16,386 bases of DNA from NCBI GenBank assembly GCA_947630255.1, contig CANRGU010000018.1, positions 1-16,386 on the forward strand, given 5' to 3'. The DNA comes from an uncultured Clostridia bacterium. GTDB taxonomy: Bacteria > Bacillota > Clostridia > TANB77 > CAG-508. Position numbers and translations under genes: made by a program. Shown here one piece after another: positions 7,409 to 14,667 of this stretch (positions are counted from its first letter, which is position 1; every line of letters starts with the position of its first letter). The notes below the pieces were generated by a model. That model saw only the letters and a list, made by a program, of their open reading frames with translations. It was not told the origin of the DNA and made no database searches.

Positions 7409-7437
7409 TTGACAAATATATTTTAATATAGTATCAT
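7409..7437 (+). promoter_or_regulatory. Promoter in cassette copy 2, driving rhuM-fic and probably uvrB
   Basis: A perfect TTGACA -35, 17 bases, then TATCAT (one mismatch). The leader to the start at 7535 is about 95 bases. No promoter or terminator is apparent between the Fic gene and uvrB, so this may drive uvrB as well. Confidence 0.65.
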
Positions 7438-7534
7438 ACAAACAATAGTTCTATACCGGATAACAAAATGTAATATAAAAGTAAAAATAAATATGAAAAT
7501 AAGAACTAAATTTTTATAAAAAGGATGTGTTCTT

Positions 7535-8476
7535 ATGAAAGAAAAGAAAAATGAAATTATAATATTTGAAAATCAAGATGTTAAACTAGAAGTGAATTTA
7601 AAAGAAGACAATGTATGGATTACTGCAAATCAAATGTCAATACTGTTTGATAAAGATGAAACTACTATCAGAAAGCATATTAATAATGTCTTCAAAGATA
7701 AAGAATTAGAAAAAGATAACAACACGCAAAAAATGCGCATTGATGGAGTAAAGCAATTAGTACCATTTTACAATTTAGATGTTATTATATCAGTAGGATA
7801 TAGAGTAAAGTCAAAAAATGGTATTATTTTTAGACAATGGGCGAATAAAATTTTAAAAGACTATATGTTAAAAGGTTATGCAGTAAATCAAAAAAGATTA
7901 GAATATTTAGAGAAAACAATAAAATTAATTGATATAGCAAATAGAATAGATGAAAGATTAGAAGCAAATGACGCAAAAGAGATTTTAAAAGTTATAGGTA
8001 ATTATTCAAAAGCATTAGATTTGCTAGATGATTACGACCATAAAACTTTAAAGAAAATAAAAGGAACAACGGACAACAGAATAATTCAATATCAAGACTG
8101 CTTAGATATTATTCATAAATTAAAATTTGTAGAAAAAAGCAATATATTTGGAATTGAAAGAGATAATGGTTTAGAATCAATTATTAATAATATATATCAA
8201 AGTTTTGATGGAAAAGAAATTTACAACAGTATTGAAGAAAAGGCATCCAACTTTTTATATTTAGTAGTAAAAAATCATGTTTTTGTTGATGGAAATAAGA
8301 GAATAGCAGCAACCTTATTTATATATTTCTTAAATTATTATGATATTTTATATAAAGATGGAAAGCAAATAATCGACAATAATACTTTAGCTGCACTAAC
8401 TTTATTAATAGCAGAATCAAACCCAAAAGAAAAAGAAGTAATTATAGATTTAGTAATGAACTTTTTAAATGAATAA
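7535..8476 (+). CDS. RhuM-domain protein with C-terminal Fic/Doc domain
   Basis: The 313-residue product joins two modules. The N-terminal part (about 29-117) is a RhuM-type domain, with ITANQMSILFDKDETTIRKHINNVF, LVPFYNLDVIISVGYRVKS and FRQWANKILKDYMLKGYAVN. The C-terminal part (about 180-300) is a Fic/Doc domain with the motif HVFVDGNKR (248-256), which holds the catalytic His248 and has Lys255 as in Doc-type proteins rather than the Gly of AMP-transferring HPFxxGNGR enzymes. Fic and Doc proteins modify target proteins with nucleotide or phosphate groups; the target here is unknown. RhuM-Fic fusions occur as standalone accessory genes and are suspected toxins. There is no recognisable small antitoxin gene beside it. 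AAGGATG lies upstream of the ATG, and uvrB begins 20 bases after the stop. The fold assignment is strong; activity is inferred. Confidence 0.9.
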   Translation: MKEKKNEIIIFENQDVKLEVNLKEDNVWITANQMSILFDKDETTIRKHINNVFKDKELEKDNNTQKMRIDGVKQLVPFYNLDVIISVGYRVKSKNGIIFRQWANKILKDYMLKGYAVNQKRLEYLEKTIKLIDIANRIDERLEANDAKEILKVIGNYSKALDLLDDYDHKTLKKIKGTTDNRIIQYQDCLDIIHKLKFVEKSNIFGIERDNGLESIINNIYQSFDGKEIYNSIEEKASNFLYLVVKNHVFVDGNKRIAATLFIYFLNYYDILYKDGKQIIDNNTLAALTLLIAESNPKEKEVIIDLVMNFLNE

Positions 8477-8496
8477 ACTAGACTAGAGGAGGAAAA

Positions 8497-10453
8497 ATGT
8501 TCAAATTAGTATCAAATTACAAGCCAACTGGCGACCAGCCACAGGCAATTGAATATTTATCAAATGGAATAAAAGAAGGCAAAAAATTTCAGACTTTGCT
8601 TGGTGTAACAGGAAGTGGAAAAACATTTACAATGGCAAATGTTATACAAAAAGTGCAAAAGCCAACACTAGTACTTGCACACAATAAAACCTTGGCAGGA
8701 CAGCTTTACAGCGAATTTAAGGAATTCTTCCCAGAAAATGCAGTAGAATACTTTGTCAGTTATTACGATTATTATCAGCCAGAAAGCTATATTCCATCAT
8801 CAGACACATATATAGAAAAAGATTCTTCAGTAAATGACGAAATAGATAAACTAAGGCATTCTGCAACACTTTCGCTGTTTGAAAGAAAAGATGTAATTAT
8901 TGTAGCATCAGTTTCTTGTATATATGGACTTCGGAGACCCTGAAGATTATGAACTTCTTATGATGTCACTAAGACCAGGTATGAAAAAATCTAGAAATGA
9001 TATTATGAGAAAATTAATAGAAATGCAATATACAAGAAATGAAATGGAATTTAAAAGGGGAACTTTTAGAGCAAAAGGAGATATACTAGAGATATATCCA
9101 TCTAACCAAGAAGAGAGTGCATTAAGAGTAGAGTTTTGGGGAGACGAAATAGAAAAAATTGCGGAAATTAATCCATTAACAGGAAAGACAATTGGAACAA
9201 GAAACCATGTTTTAATTGGACCAAATTCACACTATGTTGCATCAGAAGAAAAATTAAAACATGCAATAGAAACAATTGAAGAAGAATTGAAGGAAAGAAT
9301 AGAATATTTTAAAAGTCAAAACAAATTAATTGAGGCTCAAAGAATAGAAGAAAGAACAAATTTTGATATTGAAATGCTTATAGAAACCGGATTTTGCCAA
9401 GGAATAGAAAATTATTCAAGACATATAAGTGGAAGAAAACCCGGATCTCCACCATATACTTTATTTGACTATTTTCCAGATGATTTCTTACTTTTTATTG
9501 ATGAATCACATGCGACAATACCACAAGTAAGAGCAATGCACAATGGAGATAGAGCACGAAAAGAATCGCTAGTTAATTATGGTTTTAGATTACCATCAGC
9601 ATTTGATAATAGACCACTTAAATTTGAAGAATTTGAAAGTAAAATAAATCAATGTATTTTTGTTAGCGCAACACCTGCAGAATACGAAAAAGAAAAATCA
9701 AAAGAAAATATTGTAGAACAAATTATAAGACCTACTGGATTATTAGATCCAAAAATTGAAGTAAAACCAGTGGAAAATCAAATAGATGATTTGATTAATG
9801 AAATACGCATAAGAGTCGAAAAAAAAGAAAGAGTACTTGTTACAACTCTTACAAAAAAGCAGGCAGAAGATTTGACTGCATATCTAAAAAATCTTGATAT
9901 AAAAGTAAATTATATGCACTCAGATATAAAAGCATTAGAAAGAATGGAATTGATTAGAAATTTAAGACTTGGAGAATTTGATGTATTAGTAGGTATAAAC
10001 CTTTTACGTGAAGGACTAGATATTCCAGAGGTATCACTTGTAGCAATATTGGATGCAGATAAAGAGGGATTCCTACGTAGTGAACGTTCATTAATACAAA
10101 CAGTAGGTAGAGCAGCAAGAAACGCCAATGGCAAAGTTATAATGTATGCAGATGAATTAACGGAAGGGATGGAAAAAGCAATATCTGAAACAAACAGAAG
10201 GAGAAAAATCCAAGAAGCATATAATAAAGAACATAATATTGTTCCACAAACTATTAAAAAATCTGTAAGAGATGCAATAAAAGCTACAATTGTAGAAGAT
10301 GTGTCATCAAAATACGAAATAGGAAAAGATGAATCAATAGAAGATATAATAAATAAATTAACAGATGAAATGTTAAAGCATGCAGCTAACATGGAATTTG
10401 AAAGAGCAGCAGAGTTAAGAGATAAAATTAAAGAATTAGAAGAATTTATTTAA
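8497..10453 (+). CDS. uvrB: UvrABC excinuclease subunit UvrB, with +1 frameshift at CGG
   Basis: UvrB is the damage-verifying helicase-like subunit of nucleotide excision repair; loaded by UvrA, it recruits UvrC. The zero frame from 8497 stops at 8943 after SCIYGLRRP. Skipping one C at 8932 restores SCIYGL-GDPEDY, the expected sequence, and the whole reads as 651 residues, normal for the family. Visible elements: Walker A GVTGSGKT (36-43), the beta-hairpin YYDYYQPESYIPSSDTYIE (89-107), the helicase DESH motif, VSATPAEYE, INLLREGLDIPEVSLV, QTVGRAARN, and the C-terminal UVR motif (MEFERAAELRDKIKELE). GAGGAGG precedes the ATG. The frame change falls between Leu145 and conserved Gly146. Without it the product would be a 148-residue stub. 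Everything else about the gene is intact, so recoding or sequence error fits better than a decayed pseudogene. Confidence 0.95.
8932..8934 (+). other. +1 frameshift site 1: CGG in uvrB (CTT CGG A)
   Basis: The zero-frame codon is CGG. Dropping the C at 8932 gives GGA (Gly146) and continues GDPEDY, as in other UvrB proteins. The zero frame would stop at a TGA three codons later (8941-8943). The extra C is between T and G, so it is not a homopolymer length change. Confidence 0.85.
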
Positions 10454-10463
10454 GCATAAAAGG

Positions 10464-10500
10464 AAGCTAAACCATTATTTGGATTTAGCTTTTCTTTTCA
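10464..10500 (+). terminator. Terminator of uvrB
   Basis: AAGCTAAACC (10464-10473) pairs with GGaTTTAGCTT (10481-10491; one bulged A), loop of 7 bases, followed by a T-rich tract. It begins 11 bases after the uvrB stop. Confidence 0.75.
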
Positions 10501-10509
10501 TATTATTTA

Positions 10510-10518
10510 TGATATAAT
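10510..10518 (+). promoter_or_regulatory. Extended -10 promoter for uvrA
   Basis: TGATATAAT: a perfect -10 with TGn extension, 32 bases upstream of the uvrA start and directly after the uvrB terminator. The -35 region is only T-rich. I see no Gram-positive LexA-type GAAC...GTTC dyad here or before uvrB. Confidence 0.5.
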
Positions 10519-10550
10519 AAAATTTGAATTTTAATTTTATGGGGGCAAAA

Positions 10551-13381
10551 ATGAACGATAATATAGTAATAAAAGGTGCAAAAGAACATAACCTTAAAAA
10601 TATAAATTTAACTATACCTAGAGATAAATTAGTTGTTATAACAGGACTTTCGGGTTCACGGAAAATCTTCACTTGCATTTGACACTTTATATGCAGAAGG
10701 TCAAAGAAGATATGTAGAAAGTCTATCTAGTTATGCTAGACAATTTTTAGGCTTAATGGAAAAACCTAATGTAGAATCAATAGAAGGATTATCCCCAGCT
10801 ATTTCAATAGATCAAAAAACAACATCAAGAAATCCGCGTTCAACAGTTGGAACTGTAACAGAAATATATGATTATATACGTCTTTTATATGCAAGAATAG
10901 GTGTTCCATATTGTCCAAATTGTGGTAAAAAAATCGAAAAACAAACAGTAGATCAAATTGTAGATACTCTTATGGCATTAGATTCAGGCACTAAGATACA
11001 AGTTCTAGCTCCTGTAATAAGGGGTAGAAAGGGAGAATTTGTTAAGCTACTAGAAGATTTTTCAAAAGAGGGATTTGTTAGAGCAAGAATTGATGGACAA
11101 GTTGTTGAACTTACAGATGATTTAGAAATCGACAGAAAGAAAAAACATAATGTAGAAATAATAGTAGATAGATTAGTAATAAAAGAAGATATAAGAAGTA
11201 GATTAACAGAGAGTGTAGAGGTTGCGCTTAAATATGCTAACAACATTGTTCTTATTGATATTGTCGGAGACAAGGAAATGATATTCAGCCAAAATTATGC
11301 GTGCCCTGACTGTGGTATAAGTTTTGAAGAATTAACTCCTAGAATGTTTTCATTCAATAATCCTTTTGGAGCTTGTCCAAAGTGTACAGGTATCGGATAT
11401 TTAATGAAAATGGATGAAGATTTAATTATACCCGACAAAAATAAAACCCTTTATGATGGTGTAAAAGCCTTTGGAGCAAGTACAATGAAAAGAGGAGACA
11501 CCATGGCAAAAATGTATTTTGAAAGCATAGGAAGACATTATGGTGTAGATATAAAAGTTCCAATAAAAAAACTTCCAAAAGAGTTCTTGAATAAAATTTT
11601 ATATGGAACAGGCGATGAAAAAATAGATTTTGAATATACATCAGCTGCCGGAGTAAGAAAATTTACAGCTCCATTCGAAGGAGTTATACCAACACTCGAA
11701 AGAAGATATAGAGAAACTCAGTCCCAAGGTATGAGAGCTTTTTATGAATTATACATGACAAACAGTCATTGCGATGAATGTAATGGGGCAAGATTAAAAA
11801 AAGAGAGTTTATCTGTAAAAGTAGGAAGTAAAAATATTTATGAACTTACTAATATGTCAATTGATAAGATAAAAGATTATATATCAAATTTAACATTAAA
11901 TAAAACTCAAAAATTAATATCAGAGCAAATTATTAAGGAATTAAATATAAGATTACAATTTTTAATAGATGTAGGTCTTGAATATTTAACACTTTCAAGA
12001 CCAGCTGGAACTTTATCTGGAGGAGAGGCTCAAAGAATAAGGCTTGCAACGCAAATAGGTTCAGGGCTTACAGGAGTGCTATACATATTAGACGAGCCAA
12101 GCATTGGACTTCATCAAAGGGATAATGATAAATTACTCGCAACGCTAAAAAAATTAAGGGACTTAGGAAATACTTTAATAGTTGTAGAACATGATGAAGA
12201 TACAATGTATGCAGCAGATCAAGTAATAGATATAGGTCCAGGACCTGGAGTTCATGGTGGAAATGTTATTGCACAGCGGTACAGCAGAAGAAATAAAAAA
12301 TGTTGCCGAATCAATTACAGGACAATATTTAAGTGGAAGGAAAAAAATCGCAGTACCAAAAAAGAGAAGAAAAGCAAAGCCTGTATCTATTCAAATTAAA
12401 GGAGCATGTGAAAATAATTTAAAAAATTTAGATGTAAAAATACCTTTAGGAGTATTTACATGTATAACTGGTGTATCAGGATCAGGCAAGAGTACTTTGG
12501 TAAACGAAGTATTATATAAAAATCTTGCTCAAAAATTATATAAATCTTCTGAAAAGGGTGGAAAATGTAAAGAAATAAAGGGAATAGAGAATATTGATAA
12601 AATAATAAATATAGATCAATCTCCAATAGGAAGAACCCCTCGTTCAAATCCTGCAACATATACAGGAGTGTTTGACTATATAAGAGACATATTTGCAACT
12701 ACTAATGAAGCAAAGCTAAGAGGATATCCAAAAGGTAGATTTAGTTTTAACGTTGCTGGAGGAAGATGTGAGGCTTGTCAAGGAGATGGAGTTCTAAAAA
12801 TAGAAATGCATTTTTTGCCAGATGTATATGTACCTTGTGAAGTATGTAAGGGAAAAAGATATAATAAAGAAACATTAGAAGTTAAATACAAAGGCAAAAG
12901 TATTTCTGATGTATTAGATATGACAGTAGAAGAGGCATTAGAGTTCTTTGCAAATGTACCAAGAATAAAACAAAAAATACAAACATTATATGATGTAGGC
13001 CTTGGCTACATTAAACTTGGACAGCCATCTACAACATTATCAGGAGGAGAGGCACAAAGAATAAAACTTGCAACTGAACTATCAAAAAGACCTACAGGAA
13101 AAACACTATATATATTAGATGAACCCACAACAGGTCTTCATATAGCTGATGTTCATAGATTAGTAGATATTTTACAAAGATTAGTTGACACAGGAAATAC
13201 CATACTTGTAATAGAGCATAACTTAGATTTAATAAAAACAGCAGATTACATAATAGATTTAGGACCCGAAGGTGGAGACAATGGAGGAGAGGTAATAGCA
13301 GTAGGAACACCTGAACAAATTGTAAAAAATGATAAATCTCACACAGGAAAATTTTTAAAGAAGTATTTAGGGGCCGATTGA
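10551..13381 (+). CDS. uvrA: UvrABC excinuclease ATPase subunit UvrA, with two +1 frameshifts at CGG
   Basis: UvrA is the dimeric ABC-type ATPase that first recognises bulky DNA lesions and loads UvrB. Start chosen at 10551 (MNDNIVIKGAKEHNLKNI), with GGGGG 5 bases upstream; an in-frame ATG at 10539 would overlap that site. Dropping one C at 10659 and one at 12277 gives a continuous 942-residue protein, the usual length. Visible elements: first Walker A GLSGSGKSS (32-40), the UvrB-binding region with CPNCG, zinc module CPDC...CPKC (about 251-277), first signature LSGGEAQRIRLA and LDEPSIGLH, second Walker A GVSGSGKST (about 638), zinc module CEAC...CEVC (about 738-765), second LSGGEAQRIKLA and LDEPTTGLH. 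The first frame change lies inside Walker A, just before the catalytic lysine; the second between Gln575 and Gly576. Without recoding no fragment could hold a complete first ATPase site. Confidence 0.95.
10659..10661 (+). other. +1 frameshift site 2: CGG in the UvrA Walker A motif (TCA CGG A)
   Basis: The zero-frame codon is CGG after Ser36. Dropping the C at 10659 gives GGA AAA TCT TCA (Gly37-Lys38-Ser-Ser), completing GLSGSGKSS. The zero frame would stop at a TGA six codons on. The extra base sits between A and G, not in a homopolymer. Confidence 0.85.
12277..12279 (+). other. +1 frameshift site 3: CGG in uvrA (CAG CGG T)
   Basis: The zero-frame codon is CGG after Gln575. Dropping the C at 12277 gives GGT (Gly576) and continues GTAEEIKN, as expected for UvrA after GGNVIAQ. 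The zero frame runs on without homology until 12399. The extra base lies between G and G-G, with C not repeated. Confidence 0.85.
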
Positions 13382-13386
13382 TTATG

Positions 13387-13415
13387 TTGACTGCTTAGAA
13401 TATTTGATGTATAAT
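13387..13415 (+). promoter_or_regulatory. Promoter for the Cys-rich protein gene
   Basis: TTGACT, 17 bases, TATAAT: nearly perfect consensus. It starts only 5 bases after the uvrA stop codon. No uvrA terminator is seen before it, so uvrA transcripts may also read through. Confidence 0.7.
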
Positions 13416-13446
13416 ATAATAAATTTCTGAAAAAGGGAGCTTTTTT

Positions 13447-13908
13447 ATGGAGTGGCAATTTGATGAAAGCAAATTAGAAAACAGAAAGCTGTGTTCAGAA
13501 TGTGGAGGAAAATGTTGTAATAGATGTGGATGCGCATATTTTCCAAAAGATTTTAAATTTAAATTAAATTTTGAAAATTTGAAATCGGAAATCGATAAAG
13601 GATATATAAGCATAGACGCTATTCAATATATTCCTATTTATCAGAAATGTTATGATAGACCTGTATACTATTTAAGGGTCAGAAACGTGACTGATGACAC
13701 TCCTATAGGAATAGATAAATTAGGCCGCTGTAAATGCCTTGAAGGTGACCATTGTACATTTAAAATTAAGGATAGACCAAGTGGCGGAAAATATTTTGTT
13801 CCTTTTTGGAGTGGATGCTACACTCTCTACACCTACCAAGAATTTCTTGATACTTGGATGCCTTATCAAGAGGTTTTAATACTTTTATTAAAGTATTACG
13901 AAAAATAA
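13447..13908 (+). CDS. Cys-rich metal- or cluster-binding protein, YkgJ-like
   Basis: The 153-residue product has 11 cysteines. Six are packed near the N-terminus: C16-x2-C19-x3-C23-C24-x2-C27-x-C29 (CSECGGKCCNRCGC). Others are Cys68, Cys95, Cys97, Cys103 and Cys124. The CxxCxGxCC pattern is like the YkgJ zinc/iron-chelate-binding family, whose members are thought to bind a metal or an iron-sulfur cluster. There is no signal peptide or membrane segment. A GGGAG site precedes the ATG, and the gene has its own strong promoter and a shared terminator at its end. Neighbouring uvrA gives no firm clue to its job. Metal binding is likely; the reaction is unknown. Confidence 0.8.
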   Translation: MEWQFDESKLENRKLCSECGGKCCNRCGCAYFPKDFKFKLNFENLKSEIDKGYISIDAIQYIPIYQKCYDRPVYYLRVRNVTDDTPIGIDKLGRCKCLEGDHCTFKIKDRPSGGKYFVPFWSGCYTLYTYQEFLDTWMPYQEVLILLLKYYEK

Positions 13909-13942
13909 AGCAAAGGTACTAAAAAAACCTTTGCTTTATTTT
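13902..13942. terminator. Long bidirectional terminator
   Basis: A perfect 16 bp stem (13902-13917 with 13927-13942) with a 9-base loop overlaps the stop codon of the Cys-rich gene. T-runs occur on both sides, so it can also end the convergent small gene at 13948-14064. Confidence 0.85.
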
Positions 13943-13947
13943 TAACT

Positions 13948-14064
13948 TTATTTACAGTTGTTATTTGATTGATTATTATTGTTATTATCAATTCTTTCAT
14001 TTTTGTTATTATTCTTATTATTGTTTTTATTTTGTTGATTTTGTTTATTTTTATTATTTGACAT
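13948..14064 (-). CDS. 38-residue Asn-rich peptide
   Basis: This short gene encodes 38 residues beginning MSNNKNKQNQQ and ending NNNCK; 20 of 38 are Asn, with six Lys and four Gln. It is supported by a perfect GGAGGTG site about 8 bases upstream of the ATG, an open frame to TAA, and a bidirectional terminator 5 bases beyond the stop. It is disordered in appearance and has a single Cys at the second-last position. Small Asn/Lys/Gln-rich proteins of this kind occur in spore-forming Clostridia, where some are spore coat or core components, but I cannot assign it. A TATAAT-like box (minus strand) lies upstream without a good -35. The low-complexity AT content makes chance coding possible, but the ribosome binding site argues for a real gene. 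Confidence 0.6.
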   Translation of the reverse strand: MSNNKNKQNQQNKNNNKNNNKNERIDNNNNNQSNNNCK

Positions 14065-14136
14065 ATTCAAAGCACCTCCAAATTTATTTTACAATTATAT
14101 TATTAACGAAAAATATAAAAATATTCTGTTAAAAAT

Positions 14137-14165
14137 TTGTTAAAAACAATTTTTTATTATATAAT
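14137..14165 (+). promoter_or_regulatory. Promoter for cinA-like gene and murD
   Basis: TTGTTA, 17 bases, TATAAT, 34 bases upstream of the ATG at 14200. The two genes downstream overlap and should share it. Confidence 0.6.
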
Positions 14166-14199
14166 TTTAAAAGTAAAAAATAAATTTAAGGAGAAATTT

Positions 14200-14667
14200 A
14201 TGGAAGAATTGGTAAATTTATTAAAAAAAGAAAATAGAACAATTTCTTCAATGGAATCATGTACTGGAGGATTATTTGCAAGTGAGATTACAAACGTAGA
14301 AGGTTCTAGTGAAATATTCAAACTAGGCTTAGTTACATATTGCAACGAGTTCAAAGAATATTTTGGAGTGTCAAAACAAACAATAGAAGAATATACTGTT
14401 TACAGTAACGAAGTATCAAGAGAAATGGCAAAAGTATCATGCAATATAGCAAAATCGGATATTTCTGTTGGGATAACAGGAATGCTTGGAGTAGTTGACA
14501 CCAATAATAGAGTAAAAGATATAAATTCAGTTTTTATTTCAATATATGATAAAAAAGAAGATAAATATTTTGATTATAAAATAAAAGCAGTAGGAAAAAC
14601 AAGACTAGAAAAGAAAAAATATATAATTGATTATTTAGAGGAGCGATTAAATGAAATTTGTAAATGA
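14200..14667 (+). CDS. CinA C-terminal domain protein (PncC-type), divergent
   Basis: This 155-residue protein matches the stand-alone CinA C-terminal domain, typified by PncC, which hydrolyses nicotinamide mononucleotide to nicotinate mononucleotide and ammonia in pyridine nucleotide salvage. Seen here: SSMESCTGGLFASEIT (16-31) and GLVTYCNEFK (43-52), the two blocks that build the active site, then VGITG (90-94) and a C-terminal GKTR (Arg135). The family's glycine-rich GPGGG loop after TGIA is replaced by MLGVVDTNNR, so catalytic efficiency or substrate may differ. The start is set at 14200 by AAGGAG upstream; the reading frame extends further upstream into the promoter, but that part cannot be translated from this transcript. 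The last 17 bases overlap the start of murD. Confidence 0.85.
   Translation: MEELVNLLKKENRTISSMESCTGGLFASEITNVEGSSEIFKLGLVTYCNEFKEYFGVSKQTIEEYTVYSNEVSREMAKVSCNIAKSDISVGITGMLGVVDTNNRVKDINSVFISIYDKKEDKYFDYKIKAVGKTRLEKKKYIIDYLEERLNEICK

Larger units (their letters stand above)
7354..7445 (+). repeat. Terminator-promoter cassette, copy 2
   Basis: Second copy of the ~93 base repeat (see 6050-6142). Its hairpin is better paired and its promoter is closer to consensus than in copy 1. It separates the serpin-like gene from the RhuM-Fic gene. About 90 bases of unremarkable A-rich leader follow before the next start. Confidence 0.75.

Noticed and set aside
8477..8496. SOS (LexA) box ahead of uvrB or uvrA
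   Set aside because: No GAAC...GTTC-type dyad is present upstream of either gene.
8941..8943. TGA recoded as an amino acid (readthrough) to explain the breaks
   Set aside because: Homology resumes in another frame, so readthrough would not restore the protein. TGA is also the normal stop of uvrA (13379-13381).
8932..12279. The three +1 breaks as ordinary sequencing errors
   Set aside because: Not excluded, but the extra C bases are not in homopolymers, are always C before GG, and coincide with every in-frame CGG seen in the window. I rank recoding higher, with read-level checking decisive.
10756..12399. A separate gene starting at 10756
   Set aside because: It is the middle of uvrA between the two frame breaks; the ATG has no ribosome binding site and conserved sequence continues upstream in another frame.
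8497..13381. Split uvrB and uvrA as decayed pseudogenes
   Set aside because: All motifs outside the breaks are intact, lengths are normal once three single C bases are skipped, and all three breaks share one context. Random decay would give mixed indels and stops.
13430..13445. Small hairpin AAAAAG-GGAG-CTTTTT sequestering the ribosome binding site of the Cys-rich gene
   Set aside because: Six nearly all A-T pairs with a 4-base loop is too weak to be meaningful in such AT-rich sequence.
14137..14199. Longer TTG start for the cinA-like gene
   Set aside because: This part coincides with the -35 and -10 boxes, and family homology and the ribosome binding site begin at 14200.
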